Below are positions 15,417-21,392 of a DNA stretch of 21,392 bases, one piece after another (the first letter of the stretch is position 1; every line of letters starts with the position of its first letter). Source of the stretch: CAG-390 sp045544735 (lineage in GTDB: Bacteria > Bacillota > Clostridia > Oscillospirales > CAG-272); NCBI GenBank assembly GCA_045544735.1, contig JAZPZM010000072.1, positions 1 to 21,392 on the forward strand, read 5' to 3'. Below the pieces are notes generated by a model that was not told the DNA's origin, did no database searches, and saw only the letters and a program-made list of their open reading frames with translations. Position numbers and translations under genes: made by a program.

Positions 15417-17204
15417 TTGAAAGAACTTGAATACCCCTTTGACTCCTCGCTGATACTCTCAAAGCGCAAAAAGCTTCGCCGCGAGCTTCTTGAGGACGGT
15501 CAGACGAGAATAAAAAAGAAAATAGCCGTGCTTGGCGGCTCGACCACCTCGGACGTTGTAAAAACGCTTGATCTGTTTTTGCTAAACGAGGGAATAGAGG
15601 CAAAGCTTTGGGAGTCCGAGTATAACCGTTGGTGGCAGGACGCCGTATTCGGCACGCCCGAGCTTGATGAATTCGCTCCCGACGTTATATATATACATAC
15701 CTCTTGGCGCAATATCGAGCATTATTTTCCGAGCGTTGGTTCAAAGGAAAATGCGGATGCGCTCGCCGCGGAGTGCTTCTCATATTTTGAAAAGGCTTGG
15801 GCGGCGCTCTCGCGCTATAATTGCCCTATAATACAGAACAATTTCGAGCTTCCCCCGTACAGACTTATGGGTAACCGAGATTGCTGGGACGAGTTTGGTG
15901 CATCGCGCTTTATCGCACTTATGAACGAGCGACTTGGCGAATACGCAAGAGGGCACAACGGCTTTTATATAAACGACCTTGCCTACACCGCCGCCGCGTA
16001 CGGACTTGATGCGTGGCACGATATGCAGGTCTGGTATATGTATAAGCTCGCTATGGCGCTTGACGCAGTGCCGAGCGTGGCGTTCTCTGTTTCAAGGATA
16101 GTAAAATCCATATTCGGTAAAAATAAAAAGACCGTCACCGTCGACCTTGACAACACCCTTTGGGGCGGTGTCGTTGGTGATGACGGCGTTGACGGCATTC
16201 AAATAGGCAGGGAAACTGCCGAGTCCGAGTGCTTTGAGGAATTTCAGAAATACCTTAAAAAGCTCACAAGCATCGGCATAATGCTCACCGTGTCCTCGAA
16301 GAACGATCACGAAAACGCGATAGCGGGACTCAATCACCCCGAGGGAATACTTCGCCCCGATGATTTCATTTCGATAAAGGCGAATTGGGATCCCAAGGAC
16401 AGAAATATTGCGGCAATAGCGCACGAGATGGACCTCGGCTCCGATGCCTTCGTATTTCTTGACGATAACCCCACCGAGCGCGCGCTTGTCAGCCGTTCGA
16501 TAAAGGGCATTGCCGTTCCCGAAATGACGTCTCCGGATACCTATATCCGTACCGTGGACAGAAACGGTTATTTTGAGCTTACCACGTTTTCCGCCGACGA
16601 TACCAAGCGCAACGATATGTACCGCGCGAACTCACAGCGCGCACAGCTTCAAAGCGAGTTTGCGGATTACGGCGAATATCTGTTAAGCCTTGATATGAGG
16701 GCGGAGATACTTCCGTTTTCCGAGGTCTATATCCCGCGCATAACCCAGCTTACCAATAAATCCAATCAGTTCAATCTCACCACAAAGAGATATACCCAAA
16801 CGCAGATCGAGGCGGCGGCGAACGATGAAAACGCGCTGACGCTTTACGGCAAGCTGACCGACAGCTTTGGTGACAACGGCGTAGTCGCAGTAACGATAGC
16901 AAGGCTTGAGGGTAAGGCCGCGGATATCGAGCTGTGGCTTATGAGCTGTCGCGTGCTTAAAAAGGATATGGAGTACGCAATGCTTGATACCCTCGCCGCA
17001 GAGTGTATAAGTCGCGGAGTTGAGAAGATAGTAGGTCACTACTATCCAACCGCTAAAAACTCAATGGTAAGGGAGCTGTTTGCCGACTTCGGCTTTACAA
17101 AGACCGCCGAGGACGCGGACGGAAACACCGCGTGGGAGCTTTCCCTTGACGGATACAAGAACAAAAACAGATATATTAAAGTAAATCCCAAAGGAGAAGA
17201 ATAA
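15417..17204 (+). CDS. FkbH-like HAD-IIIC protein (predicted glyceryl-ACP loading enzyme)
   Basis: FkbH-family enzymes take the three-carbon unit of 1,3-bisphosphoglycerate and load it, dephosphorylated, as D-glyceryl thioester onto a carrier protein. It has 595 residues. The N-terminal SGNH-like region starts with AVLGGSTTSD (37-46). The HAD-IIIC core has motif I TVDLDNTLWGG (DLDNT 243-247), motif II VSSKND (292-297), the Lys region ISIKANWDPKD and motif IV FLDDNP (347-352). The C-terminal 190 residues look GNAT-like, as in other FkbH proteins. The start is TTG at 15417, with GAGG 6 bp upstream. The adjacent carrier protein gene overlaps by 1 bp, which fits a loading enzyme with its own carrier. 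It is cytoplasmic, and the substrate follows from the family, not from direct evidence. Confidence 0.9.
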   Translation: MKELEYPFDSSLILSKRKKLRRELLEDGQTRIKKKIAVLGGSTTSDVVKTLDLFLLNEGIEAKLWESEYNRWWQDAVFGTPELDEFAPDVIYIHTSWRNIEHYFPSVGSKENADALAAECFSYFEKAWAALSRYNCPIIQNNFELPPYRLMGNRDCWDEFGASRFIALMNERLGEYARGHNGFYINDLAYTAAAYGLDAWHDMQVWYMYKLAMALDAVPSVAFSVSRIVKSIFGKNKKTVTVDLDNTLWGGVVGDDGVDGIQIGRETAESECFEEFQKYLKKLTSIGIMLTVSSKNDHENAIAGLNHPEGILRPDDFISIKANWDPKDRNIAAIAHEMDLGSDAFVFLDDNPTERALVSRSIKGIAVPEMTSPDTYIRTVDRNGYFELTTFSADDTKRNDMYRANSQRAQLQSEFADYGEYLLSLDMRAEILPFSEVYIPRITQLTNKSNQFNLTTKRYTQTQIEAAANDENALTLYGKLTDSFGDNGVVAVTIARLEGKAADIELWLMSCRVLKKDMEYAMLDTLAAECISRGVEKIVGHYYPTAKNSMVRELFADFGFTKTAEDADGNTAWELSLDGYKNKNRYIKVNPKGEE

Positions 17205-17446
17205 TGACACAGAACGAGATTATTGCAGGTCTTACGGAGATATTCCACGACGTTTTCGACGATGACAGCATCGTCGTTACGCGCGAGCTTACCGCAAACG
17301 ACGTGGACGATTGGGACAGCCTTGAGCATATCAACCTCATCGGCGCAGTGGAGCGTAAATACAAGATCCGCTTTTCAATGAAAGAGGTCTCCTCGATGAA
17401 GAACGTCGGCGAGATGATAGACATCATCGCAGAGAGAGCAAAATAA
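17204..17446 (+). CDS. Acyl carrier protein
   Basis: An 80-residue carrier with a phosphopantetheine attachment site in VDDWDSLEHINLI (S39 of the D-S-L motif), acidic helices and a typical C-terminal helix (VGEMIDIIAERA). It is not the usual fatty-acid ACP in sequence (DWDSLEHI rather than GADSLDTVEL) and has no fatty-acid genes nearby. It is therefore most likely a dedicated carrier for the product of the upstream FkbH-like enzyme, comparable in role to DltC. The stop of that gene and this ATG share one base (TAATG), and AAAGGAG lies 7 bp upstream. Last gene of the operon. Confidence 0.95.
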   Translation: MTQNEIIAGLTEIFHDVFDDDSIVVTRELTANDVDDWDSLEHINLIGAVERKYKIRFSMKEVSSMKNVGEMIDIIAERAK

Positions 17447-17490
17447 AAAGAATTGCGGGCTTGCAAGCCCGCAATTCTTTTTATTTTTTC
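17445..17490. terminator. Bidirectional terminator between the ACP gene and proC
   Basis: 17445-17482 is a perfect 38-bp palindrome (19-bp arms; GC core GCGGGCTTGCAAGCCCGC flanked by A5 and T5). It overlaps the last bases of both stop codons (ACP stop 17444-17446, proC stop 17481-17483) and ends two convergent operons. Confidence 0.95.
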
Positions 17491-18281
17491 AGCTCAAGCG
17501 TGCGCTTGTAAGCGGCTGTTACGGCGTTCATCGCAGCAGCGCGGAAGCCGCAGTCCTCAAGGGCGTGTACGCCCGCTATGGTAGTTCCGCCGGGACTGCA
17601 AACTGCGTCCTTTAGTGCGGCGGGGTTGCCGTTCTCGCGTACCATCTTTGCCGCTCCGAGTATCATCTGTGCGGCGTATTTCGTTGCCTGATCACGCGTA
17701 AGACCGCATTCAACTCCCGCGTCGGCAAGCGCCTCGGCGAAGATGTAAGCAAATGCGGGTCCGCAACCCGAAACCGCGCTTGCTGCGTCTATTTTGTCCT
17801 CGCTTATCTCGTCGACGAGTCCCGCATTTGCGAGAAGCGCAAGGAACTGCGCCTTTTCGGCATCACTAACGCCGTCGGAGTAGGAGCAGAGTATCATACC
17901 TTCGCCAACCGCCGCAGGTGTGTTGGGCATTATGCGAATGACCTTGCACTCGTATCCGAGCGCGTCCGTTATGCTTTTCTTGGTAAGTCCAGCCGCCATC
18001 GTTACGAGGATGAAATCGTCGTTTGAGACAAGTGAGTCCTTTATAAGTCCGAGCGTCGTAGCCATTCCTTGCGGCTTTACGCCGAGGAAAATGAATTTTG
18101 AAGCGGCGGCAAGTGCGCCGATTTCAAGGGCAGTCGCACCGTGCTTTTCGGAAATCGCGCGAACCTTCGCGCTGTCAAGGTCGCAAAGCGCAACCTTATC
18201 GCCGCCGATAGCGGAGCAGACGGCGTTTGCAAGCGTTCCGCCCATATTTCCGCATCCGATAAATCCTGCAATATATTTCAT
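17481..18281 (-). CDS. proC: Pyrroline-5-carboxylate reductase
   Basis: Catalyses the last step of proline synthesis, reducing pyrroline-5-carboxylate with NAD(P)H. It has 266 residues, normal for the family. Seen are the Rossmann motif GFIGCGNMGG (6-15), FLGVKPQ (65-71), RIMPNTPAAVGEGM (116-129), SGCGPAF (171-177), and the P5CR signature VCSPGGTTIAGVHALE (227-242). The ATG at 18281 follows the proA stop by 9 bp, with AAGGTG 5 bp upstream overlapping the proA stop region. It is the third gene of proBAC. The order proB-proA-proC means the whole glutamate-to-proline route is on one transcript. Confidence 0.97.
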   Translation of the reverse strand: MKYIAGFIGCGNMGGTLANAVCSAIGGDKVALCDLDSAKVRAISEKHGATALEIGALAAASKFIFLGVKPQGMATTLGLIKDSLVSNDDFILVTMAAGLTKKSITDALGYECKVIRIMPNTPAAVGEGMILCSYSDGVSDAEKAQFLALLANAGLVDEISEDKIDAASAVSGCGPAFAYIFAEALADAGVECGLTRDQATKYAAQMILGAAKMVRENGNPAALKDAVCSPGGTTIAGVHALEDCGFRAAAMNAVTAAYKRTLELKK

Positions 18282-18290
18282 TTTAGCACC

Positions 18291-19544
18291 TTATCTTATC
18301 TGTCCTTTTCCGCGGACGGTGTATTTGTAGGAGGTCAGCTCGCAAAGACCCATAGGTCCGCGCGCGTGGAGCTTCTGCGTGGATATACCGATCTCACATC
18401 CAAGCCCGAACTCGCCGCCGTCGGTAAAGCGCGTGGAGGCGTTTACGTATACAGCCGCGCTGTCAACTCTGTTAAGGAAGCTCTCGGCGGCATCCGCATC
18501 GGCAGTTACGATAGCGTCGCTGTGGTGCGTGGAATGCTCACCTATGTGTGCGATAGCCTCGTCAAGGCTGTCAACGGTGCGTACAGCCATAACGTAATCA
18601 AGAAATTCGGTATCAAAATCCGCATCTGCCGCATCAGTTCCGCTGATGTAAGCGGCGGCAGAGCTGTGAACGCGAAGCTCAACGGGAGCAAGTCCCTTTG
18701 CGGCTCTGTCCTCAACGAGTCGCTGTGCAAGGCGGGGCAAAAATTCGGGAGCTATCTTTGAATGCACAAGGCACACCTCGGCGGCGTTGCACACCGAAGG
18801 ACGCGATGTCTTGGCGTTTTCAACGATGTTAAGCGCCATGTCGATATCAGCCGCGGCATCAACGTAGATGTGGCAGATGCCCGTTCCCGTCTGAATGCAG
18901 GGAACTTTGGCGTTCTCAACGCAATGGCGGATAAGTCCTGCGCCACCGCGAGGAATAAGCGCGTCAACGTAGTCGATAGCGTTCATAAGCTCCGCCGCAC
19001 CCGCGCGAGAGTTATCCTCAAGTATGTTTATAGCGTCCTCAACGCCGAAGGGAGCGACCGCCTCGCGCAGTATTTTAACTATCTGCGCAGAAGTCACGCC
19101 CGCCTCCTTGCCCGACTTCAGTACGCACACGTTACCACTCTTGAAGCAGAGCGCGGCGGCGTCCGAGGTCACGTTGGGGCGACTTTCGTAAATAATGCCG
19201 ATAACGCCGATCGGAACGCTCACTCTCGTTATCTCAAGTCCGTTGGGGCAGGTATGCTCGGCGAGTGTGCGTCCGAGTGGGGAGGGGAGCGCGACGACCT
19301 CGCGTATACCGTCAGCCATGCCCTTGATCCTTTCGGGAGTAAGGCGCAGACGGTCTATCATAACGGGAGCTATCTTGCCCGCCGCCGCCTCGCATTCTGC
19401 GGCGTTTGCGGCAAGGATTTCGTCGACGTTAGCCTCAAGCGCATCAGCCATAGCGCAAAGCGCGGCGTTTTTGTCGCTATCGGGAAGGAGAAGCAAAGCC
19501 TGCTTTGCGGCTTTTGCTCGTTTTAATATTTCAAGAGTAGTCAT
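18291..19544 (-). CDS. proA: Glutamate-5-semialdehyde dehydrogenase (gamma-glutamyl phosphate reductase)
   Basis: Second step of proline synthesis: reduces gamma-glutamyl phosphate to glutamate semialdehyde with NADPH. It has 417 residues, full length. Seen are VPIGVIGIIYESRPNVTSDA (110-129), CFKSGNVCVLKSGKEA (133-148), IPRGGAGLI (197-205), and RPSVCNAAEVCLVH with the catalytic Cys (C252). FTDGGEFGLGCEIGISTQKL and ARGPMGLCELTSYKY lie near the end. The ATG at 19544 is 1 bp past the proB stop, and its AAAGGAAAG ribosome site lies within the last codons of proB, so translation is coupled. ProA and ProB act as a complex that channels the labile phosphate. Confidence 0.97.
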   Translation of the reverse strand: MTTLEILKRAKAAKQALLLLPDSDKNAALCAMADALEANVDEILAANAAECEAAAGKIAPVMIDRLRLTPERIKGMADGIREVVALPSPLGRTLAEHTCPNGLEITRVSVPIGVIGIIYESRPNVTSDAAALCFKSGNVCVLKSGKEAGVTSAQIVKILREAVAPFGVEDAINILEDNSRAGAAELMNAIDYVDALIPRGGAGLIRHCVENAKVPCIQTGTGICHIYVDAAADIDMALNIVENAKTSRPSVCNAAEVCLVHSKIAPEFLPRLAQRLVEDRAAKGLAPVELRVHSSAAAYISGTDAADADFDTEFLDYVMAVRTVDSLDEAIAHIGEHSTHHSDAIVTADADAAESFLNRVDSAAVYVNASTRFTDGGEFGLGCEIGISTQKLHARGPMGLCELTSYKYTVRGKGQIR

Positions 19545-19545
19545 T

Positions 19546-20316
19546 TTATTTCTTTCCTTTAAATAAAGTGCATTTGGGTGAATCGTTTTCGGTTATCGCG
19601 TAAAGTATCTTCGGGTCGCTTCCGTTGGCTATTATCATATCACAGCCGTTGTCTGTACAAATCTGAGCCGCGTGGAGCTTCGTGTGCATTCCGCCCGTGC
19701 CGAGAGACGAGCCGCTACCGCCGCCGAGAGCCATTATTTCGTCGTTTATCTCCTCAACTACGCTAAGGAGCGTGGCGGAGGGATCGGTGTGCGGGTCTGC
19801 GGTAAAGAGTCCGTCGATGTCGGAAAGCAGAATGAGAAGGTCTGCCTTCGCGCTGACGGCAACGAGAGCCGAAAGGGTATCGTTGTCACCGACCTTTATC
19901 TCCTCGGTGGCGATAGTGTCGTTTTCATTGATTATGGGTAACACGCCAAGCTCAAGCAAACGCGCGAGCGTGTTGTTGAAGTTCTCGTGTCTGTCCTCGT
20001 GCGAGAAGTCCGAGCCCGTCAGCAGTATCTGCGCGACCGTGTGATTGTATTTTGAAAAGAGCTTGTCGTAGGTATACATCAGCTCGCATTGACCTACGGC
20101 GGCGGCAGCCTGCTTGGTGGCTATGTCATTGGGGCGCGTGGCAAGCGCAAGCTTTCCAACGCCCATGCCGATAGCACCGCTTGAAACGAGGATTATCTCG
20201 TGTCCCGCATTTTTGATATCGGAGATTATTTTGCACAGCTCCTCTGTGCGCCTGATGTTAAGCCTGCCCGTCGAGTGAGCAAGCGTCGATGTTCCGACCT
20301 TGATAACTATTCTCAT
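19546..20316 (-). CDS. proB: Glutamate 5-kinase (short form without PUA domain)
   Basis: First and usually proline-inhibited step of proline synthesis: phosphorylates the gamma-carboxylate of glutamate with ATP. It has 256 residues covering only the amino-acid-kinase domain: IKVGTSTL (5-12), LVSSGAIGMG (43-52), INENDT (129-134), VGDNDTLSA (142-150), LLSDIDGLFTADP (163-175), GTGGMHTK (206-213). The C-terminal PUA domain of E. coli ProB (367 residues) is absent. The reading ends cleanly at a stop 1 bp before proA, so this is a natural short form and not a truncation. The ATG at 20316 has only a weak ribosome site (ACGGACAAG). Confidence 0.96.
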   Translation of the reverse strand: MRIVIKVGTSTLAHSTGRLNIRRTEELCKIISDIKNAGHEIILVSSGAIGMGVGKLALATRPNDIATKQAAAAVGQCELMYTYDKLFSKYNHTVAQILLTGSDFSHEDRHENFNNTLARLLELGVLPIINENDTIATEEIKVGDNDTLSALVAVSAKADLLILLSDIDGLFTADPHTDPSATLLSVVEEINDEIMALGGGSGSSLGTGGMHTKLHAAQICTDNGCDMIIANGSDPKILYAITENDSPKCTLFKGKK

Positions 20317-20389
20317 GATCTTGTCCGTCCGTTATATTTTTTCCGCAACAAAAGGTCGCGGCAGAGTGGTAAAAACAATTCTTCCTTAT

Positions 20390-20418
20390 ATTATAACACA
20401 CATAAAAAGATATGTCAA
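20390..20418 (-). promoter_or_regulatory. Consensus promoter of proBAC
   Basis: On the minus strand a perfect TTGACA (20413-20418) and perfect TATAAT (20390-20395) are 17 bp apart. The start near 20383 gives a leader of about 66 nt. No T-box or attenuator is seen in the leader. Confidence 0.93.
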
Positions 20419-20442
20419 TATTTACTTGCGCGCCGCAAAAAA

Positions 20443-20473
20443 CGAAAAAAGGCAGCCGAATTGACTGCCTTTA
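20443..20473 (-). terminator. Intrinsic terminator of the fic gene
   Basis: AAAGGCAG (20448-20455) pairs with CTGCCTTT (20465-20472) around a 9-nt loop. On the minus strand a T run follows (RC of 20445-20450). It begins at the fic stop codon and sits just upstream of the proBAC promoter. Confidence 0.85.
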
Positions 20474-21082
20474 TTATTTCAAGTCCTCAGCCTTAAAGGT
20501 AGAGTATCCTTCGTAATGATAGCTTGTATCTATGCCCTTCATAAATACTTGTCTGTCATTTACCTTATCCGTTAGAGCCGCCTTCAAAAGGTGCTTGATC
20601 TCAACATCCTTGATGGGGCTGCGTTCCATAGCAAGAAGATAGTCTTCTTTATCCACGCCGCTCCAATCTACGACCAAACCAAGCTCGCTTTTTAATATGT
20701 GGTCAAGCCAAATGCGAGTTGAGCGACCGTTGCCCTCTCTAAAAGGGTGAGCCACGTTCATTTCAACGTACTTTTCGATTATCTCGTCAAACGTGCTTTG
20801 CGGCATTTTTTCAATATTTTCAAGTGCGGCGTTAAGATACATGAGCGGAGCGAACCTGAAATTGCCTTTTGCAATATTAACGGTACGTATCTTTCCCGCA
20901 AACTCGTATATATCGGAAAAGAGAAAGGCGTGTATTTGGGAAAGAGCATCAAATGTTCCCGAATGTAATGTGGAAAGGAAATCCGTTTCAAAAAGCTCCA
21001 CAGCACGCTTTTTGCTTATGCGTTCTTCCTCGCGAGCAAGCTCTGCGGAATCAGTTAATCCAAGCTTATTTTCAAGTGCCAT
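20474..21082 (-). CDS. fic: Fic family protein, predicted class III (C-terminal self-inhibition)
   Basis: Fic enzymes transfer AMP (or related groups) from a nucleotide onto a hydroxyl of a target protein. It has 202 residues. The Fic core has FAGKIRTVNIAKGNFRF (61-77) and the catalytic loop NVAHPFREGNGRSTR (109-123; H112). Near the C terminus SYHYEG (187-192) fits the inhibitory motif (S/T)xxxE(G/N), with E191 as the inhibitory Glu. Its C-terminal position is the class III arrangement, so the protein should hold itself inactive and needs no separate antitoxin; none is encoded beside it. The ATG at 21082 has AAAGGAG 5 bp upstream. It has its own promoter and terminator. The target protein is unknown. 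Confidence 0.93.
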   Translation of the reverse strand: MALENKLGLTDSAELAREEERISKKRAVELFETDFLSTLHSGTFDALSQIHAFLFSDIYEFAGKIRTVNIAKGNFRFAPLMYLNAALENIEKMPQSTFDEIIEKYVEMNVAHPFREGNGRSTRIWLDHILKSELGLVVDWSGVDKEDYLLAMERSPIKDVEIKHLLKAALTDKVNDRQVFMKGIDTSYHYEGYSTFKAEDLK

Positions 21083-21118
21083 ATTTTCTCCTTTCTCGTG
21101 GAATTCTTTTATAAAAAT

Positions 21119-21147
21119 ATTATATCATAAATTGCAATTATTTTCAA
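21119..21147 (-). promoter_or_regulatory. Promoter of fic
   Basis: On the minus strand TTGAAA (21142-21147) and a perfect TATAAT with TG extension (21119-21124) are spaced by 17 bp. The start would be near 21112, about 30 bp before the ATG. Confidence 0.87.
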
Positions 21148-21156
21148 GTTAAATAA

Positions 21157-21183
21157 GAAAAAATCTGCACGTACTTGCGTGCA
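21157..21183 (-). terminator. Probable intrinsic terminator upstream of fic
   Basis: TGCACG (21166-21171) and CGTGCA (21178-21183) form a 6-bp stem. Read on the minus strand it is followed by GATTTTTTC. It would stop leftward transcription from a gene lying to the right of the window. Confidence 0.7.
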
Positions 21184-21197
21184 AATGCGAGGAAGGC

Positions 21198-21381
21198 TTT
21201 TAATTAAAACGCTTTTGGCGCAAGCCAAAAGCTACCTTCATATTTTGCGCAAGCAAAATATTTCACACGCAGCAGGCGTATTTCACCCGTCCCGAAGGAA
21301 CATATTTCACGGAAAACGCCGAAGGCGTTTTCAAATGATGCATTTGCCCTTCGGGCAAATATGATATACGCTTCGCGTATG
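21198..21381. repeat. Array of seven short hairpins with conserved spacers
   Basis: No gene lies in 21083-21392; its right part is packed with inverted repeats. Clear stems are at 21211-21232 (9 bp, GCAA loop), 21240-21261 (9 bp, GCAA loop), 21312-21332 (9 bp, GAA loop), 21342-21360 (8 bp, TTC loop) and 21366-21380 (6 bp, TTC loop). Weaker ones are at 21267-21279 and 21289-21301. The stems differ in sequence. The spacers are similar: ATTTCAC or TTCAT up to 21310, then ATGAT/GATGAATGAT, the reverse sense, after 21332. A TTTTAATTAAAA palindrome precedes the array. The array probably continues past the right edge. It looks like a composite intergenic repeat; its function is unknown. Confidence 0.8.
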
Positions 21382-21392
21382 ATGAATGATGT

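Noticed and set aside
19546..20316. Truncated proB pseudogene
   Set aside because: All kinase motifs are intact and the short form without PUA ends neatly 1 bp before proA with its ribosome site in place.
20317..20382. Riboswitch or attenuator in the proB leader
   Set aside because: Only a 7-bp hairpin (CCGCGAC/GTTGCGG in the transcript) is seen, followed by A and not T; no T-box or leader peptide with Pro codons.
21198..21392. CRISPR array
   Set aside because: Stems and lengths differ from unit to unit; there is no constant repeat of 23-40 bp, no regular spacer length and no cas gene.

Overview
The window reads as a chromosomal segment of a Bacillota bacterium, most likely an uncultured gut-type Clostridia. 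The grounds are a T-box leader ahead of pheS, AAAGGAGG-type ribosome sites with frequent TTG/GTG starts, sigma-A promoters with 17-bp spacers, and surface proteins with Pro/Glu/Thr linkers. The exact genus cannot be fixed from the sequence. Nothing looks like a phage, plasmid or insertion sequence.

Left part (1-5700), all on the minus strand. The 5' two thirds of pheS sits at the left edge behind its own promoter and T-box (about 662-941). Upstream of that is a four-gene unit: metallo-hydrolase, gltX, glnS and a DUF1294 membrane protein. It is driven from a promoter near 5344-5372 and closed by a hairpin at 954-982. A small XRE regulator (5463-5684) has its own promoter and terminator.

Middle part (5880-11070), plus strand. 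It holds a winged-helix regulator of unknown target, then a secreted, C-terminally anchored DUF5722-like protein followed after 1 bp by nicotinate phosphoribosyltransferase (pncB).

The most interesting region is 11092-17482, a single plus-strand operon: MBOAT O-acyltransferase, two tandem DHHW/AlgX-like SGNH proteins, a FkbH-type HAD protein and an acyl carrier protein. By family logic FkbH loads a glycolytic three-carbon unit (glyceryl) onto the carrier protein. The MBOAT moves an acyl group across the membrane, and the membrane-anchored DHHW proteins transfer it to an outside polymer. The layout parallels the Dlt D-alanylation system, with FkbH in place of DltA. The substrate and acceptor are inference.

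Right part, minus strand. proB-proA-proC forms a compact proline biosynthesis operon with a consensus promoter. It converges on the surface-modification operon at a shared 38-bp palindromic terminator. A self-inhibited (class III) Fic protein follows with its own promoter and terminator. The last 200 bases hold a dense array of unrelated short hairpins joined by TTTCAC/ATGAT-like spacers, with no gene.
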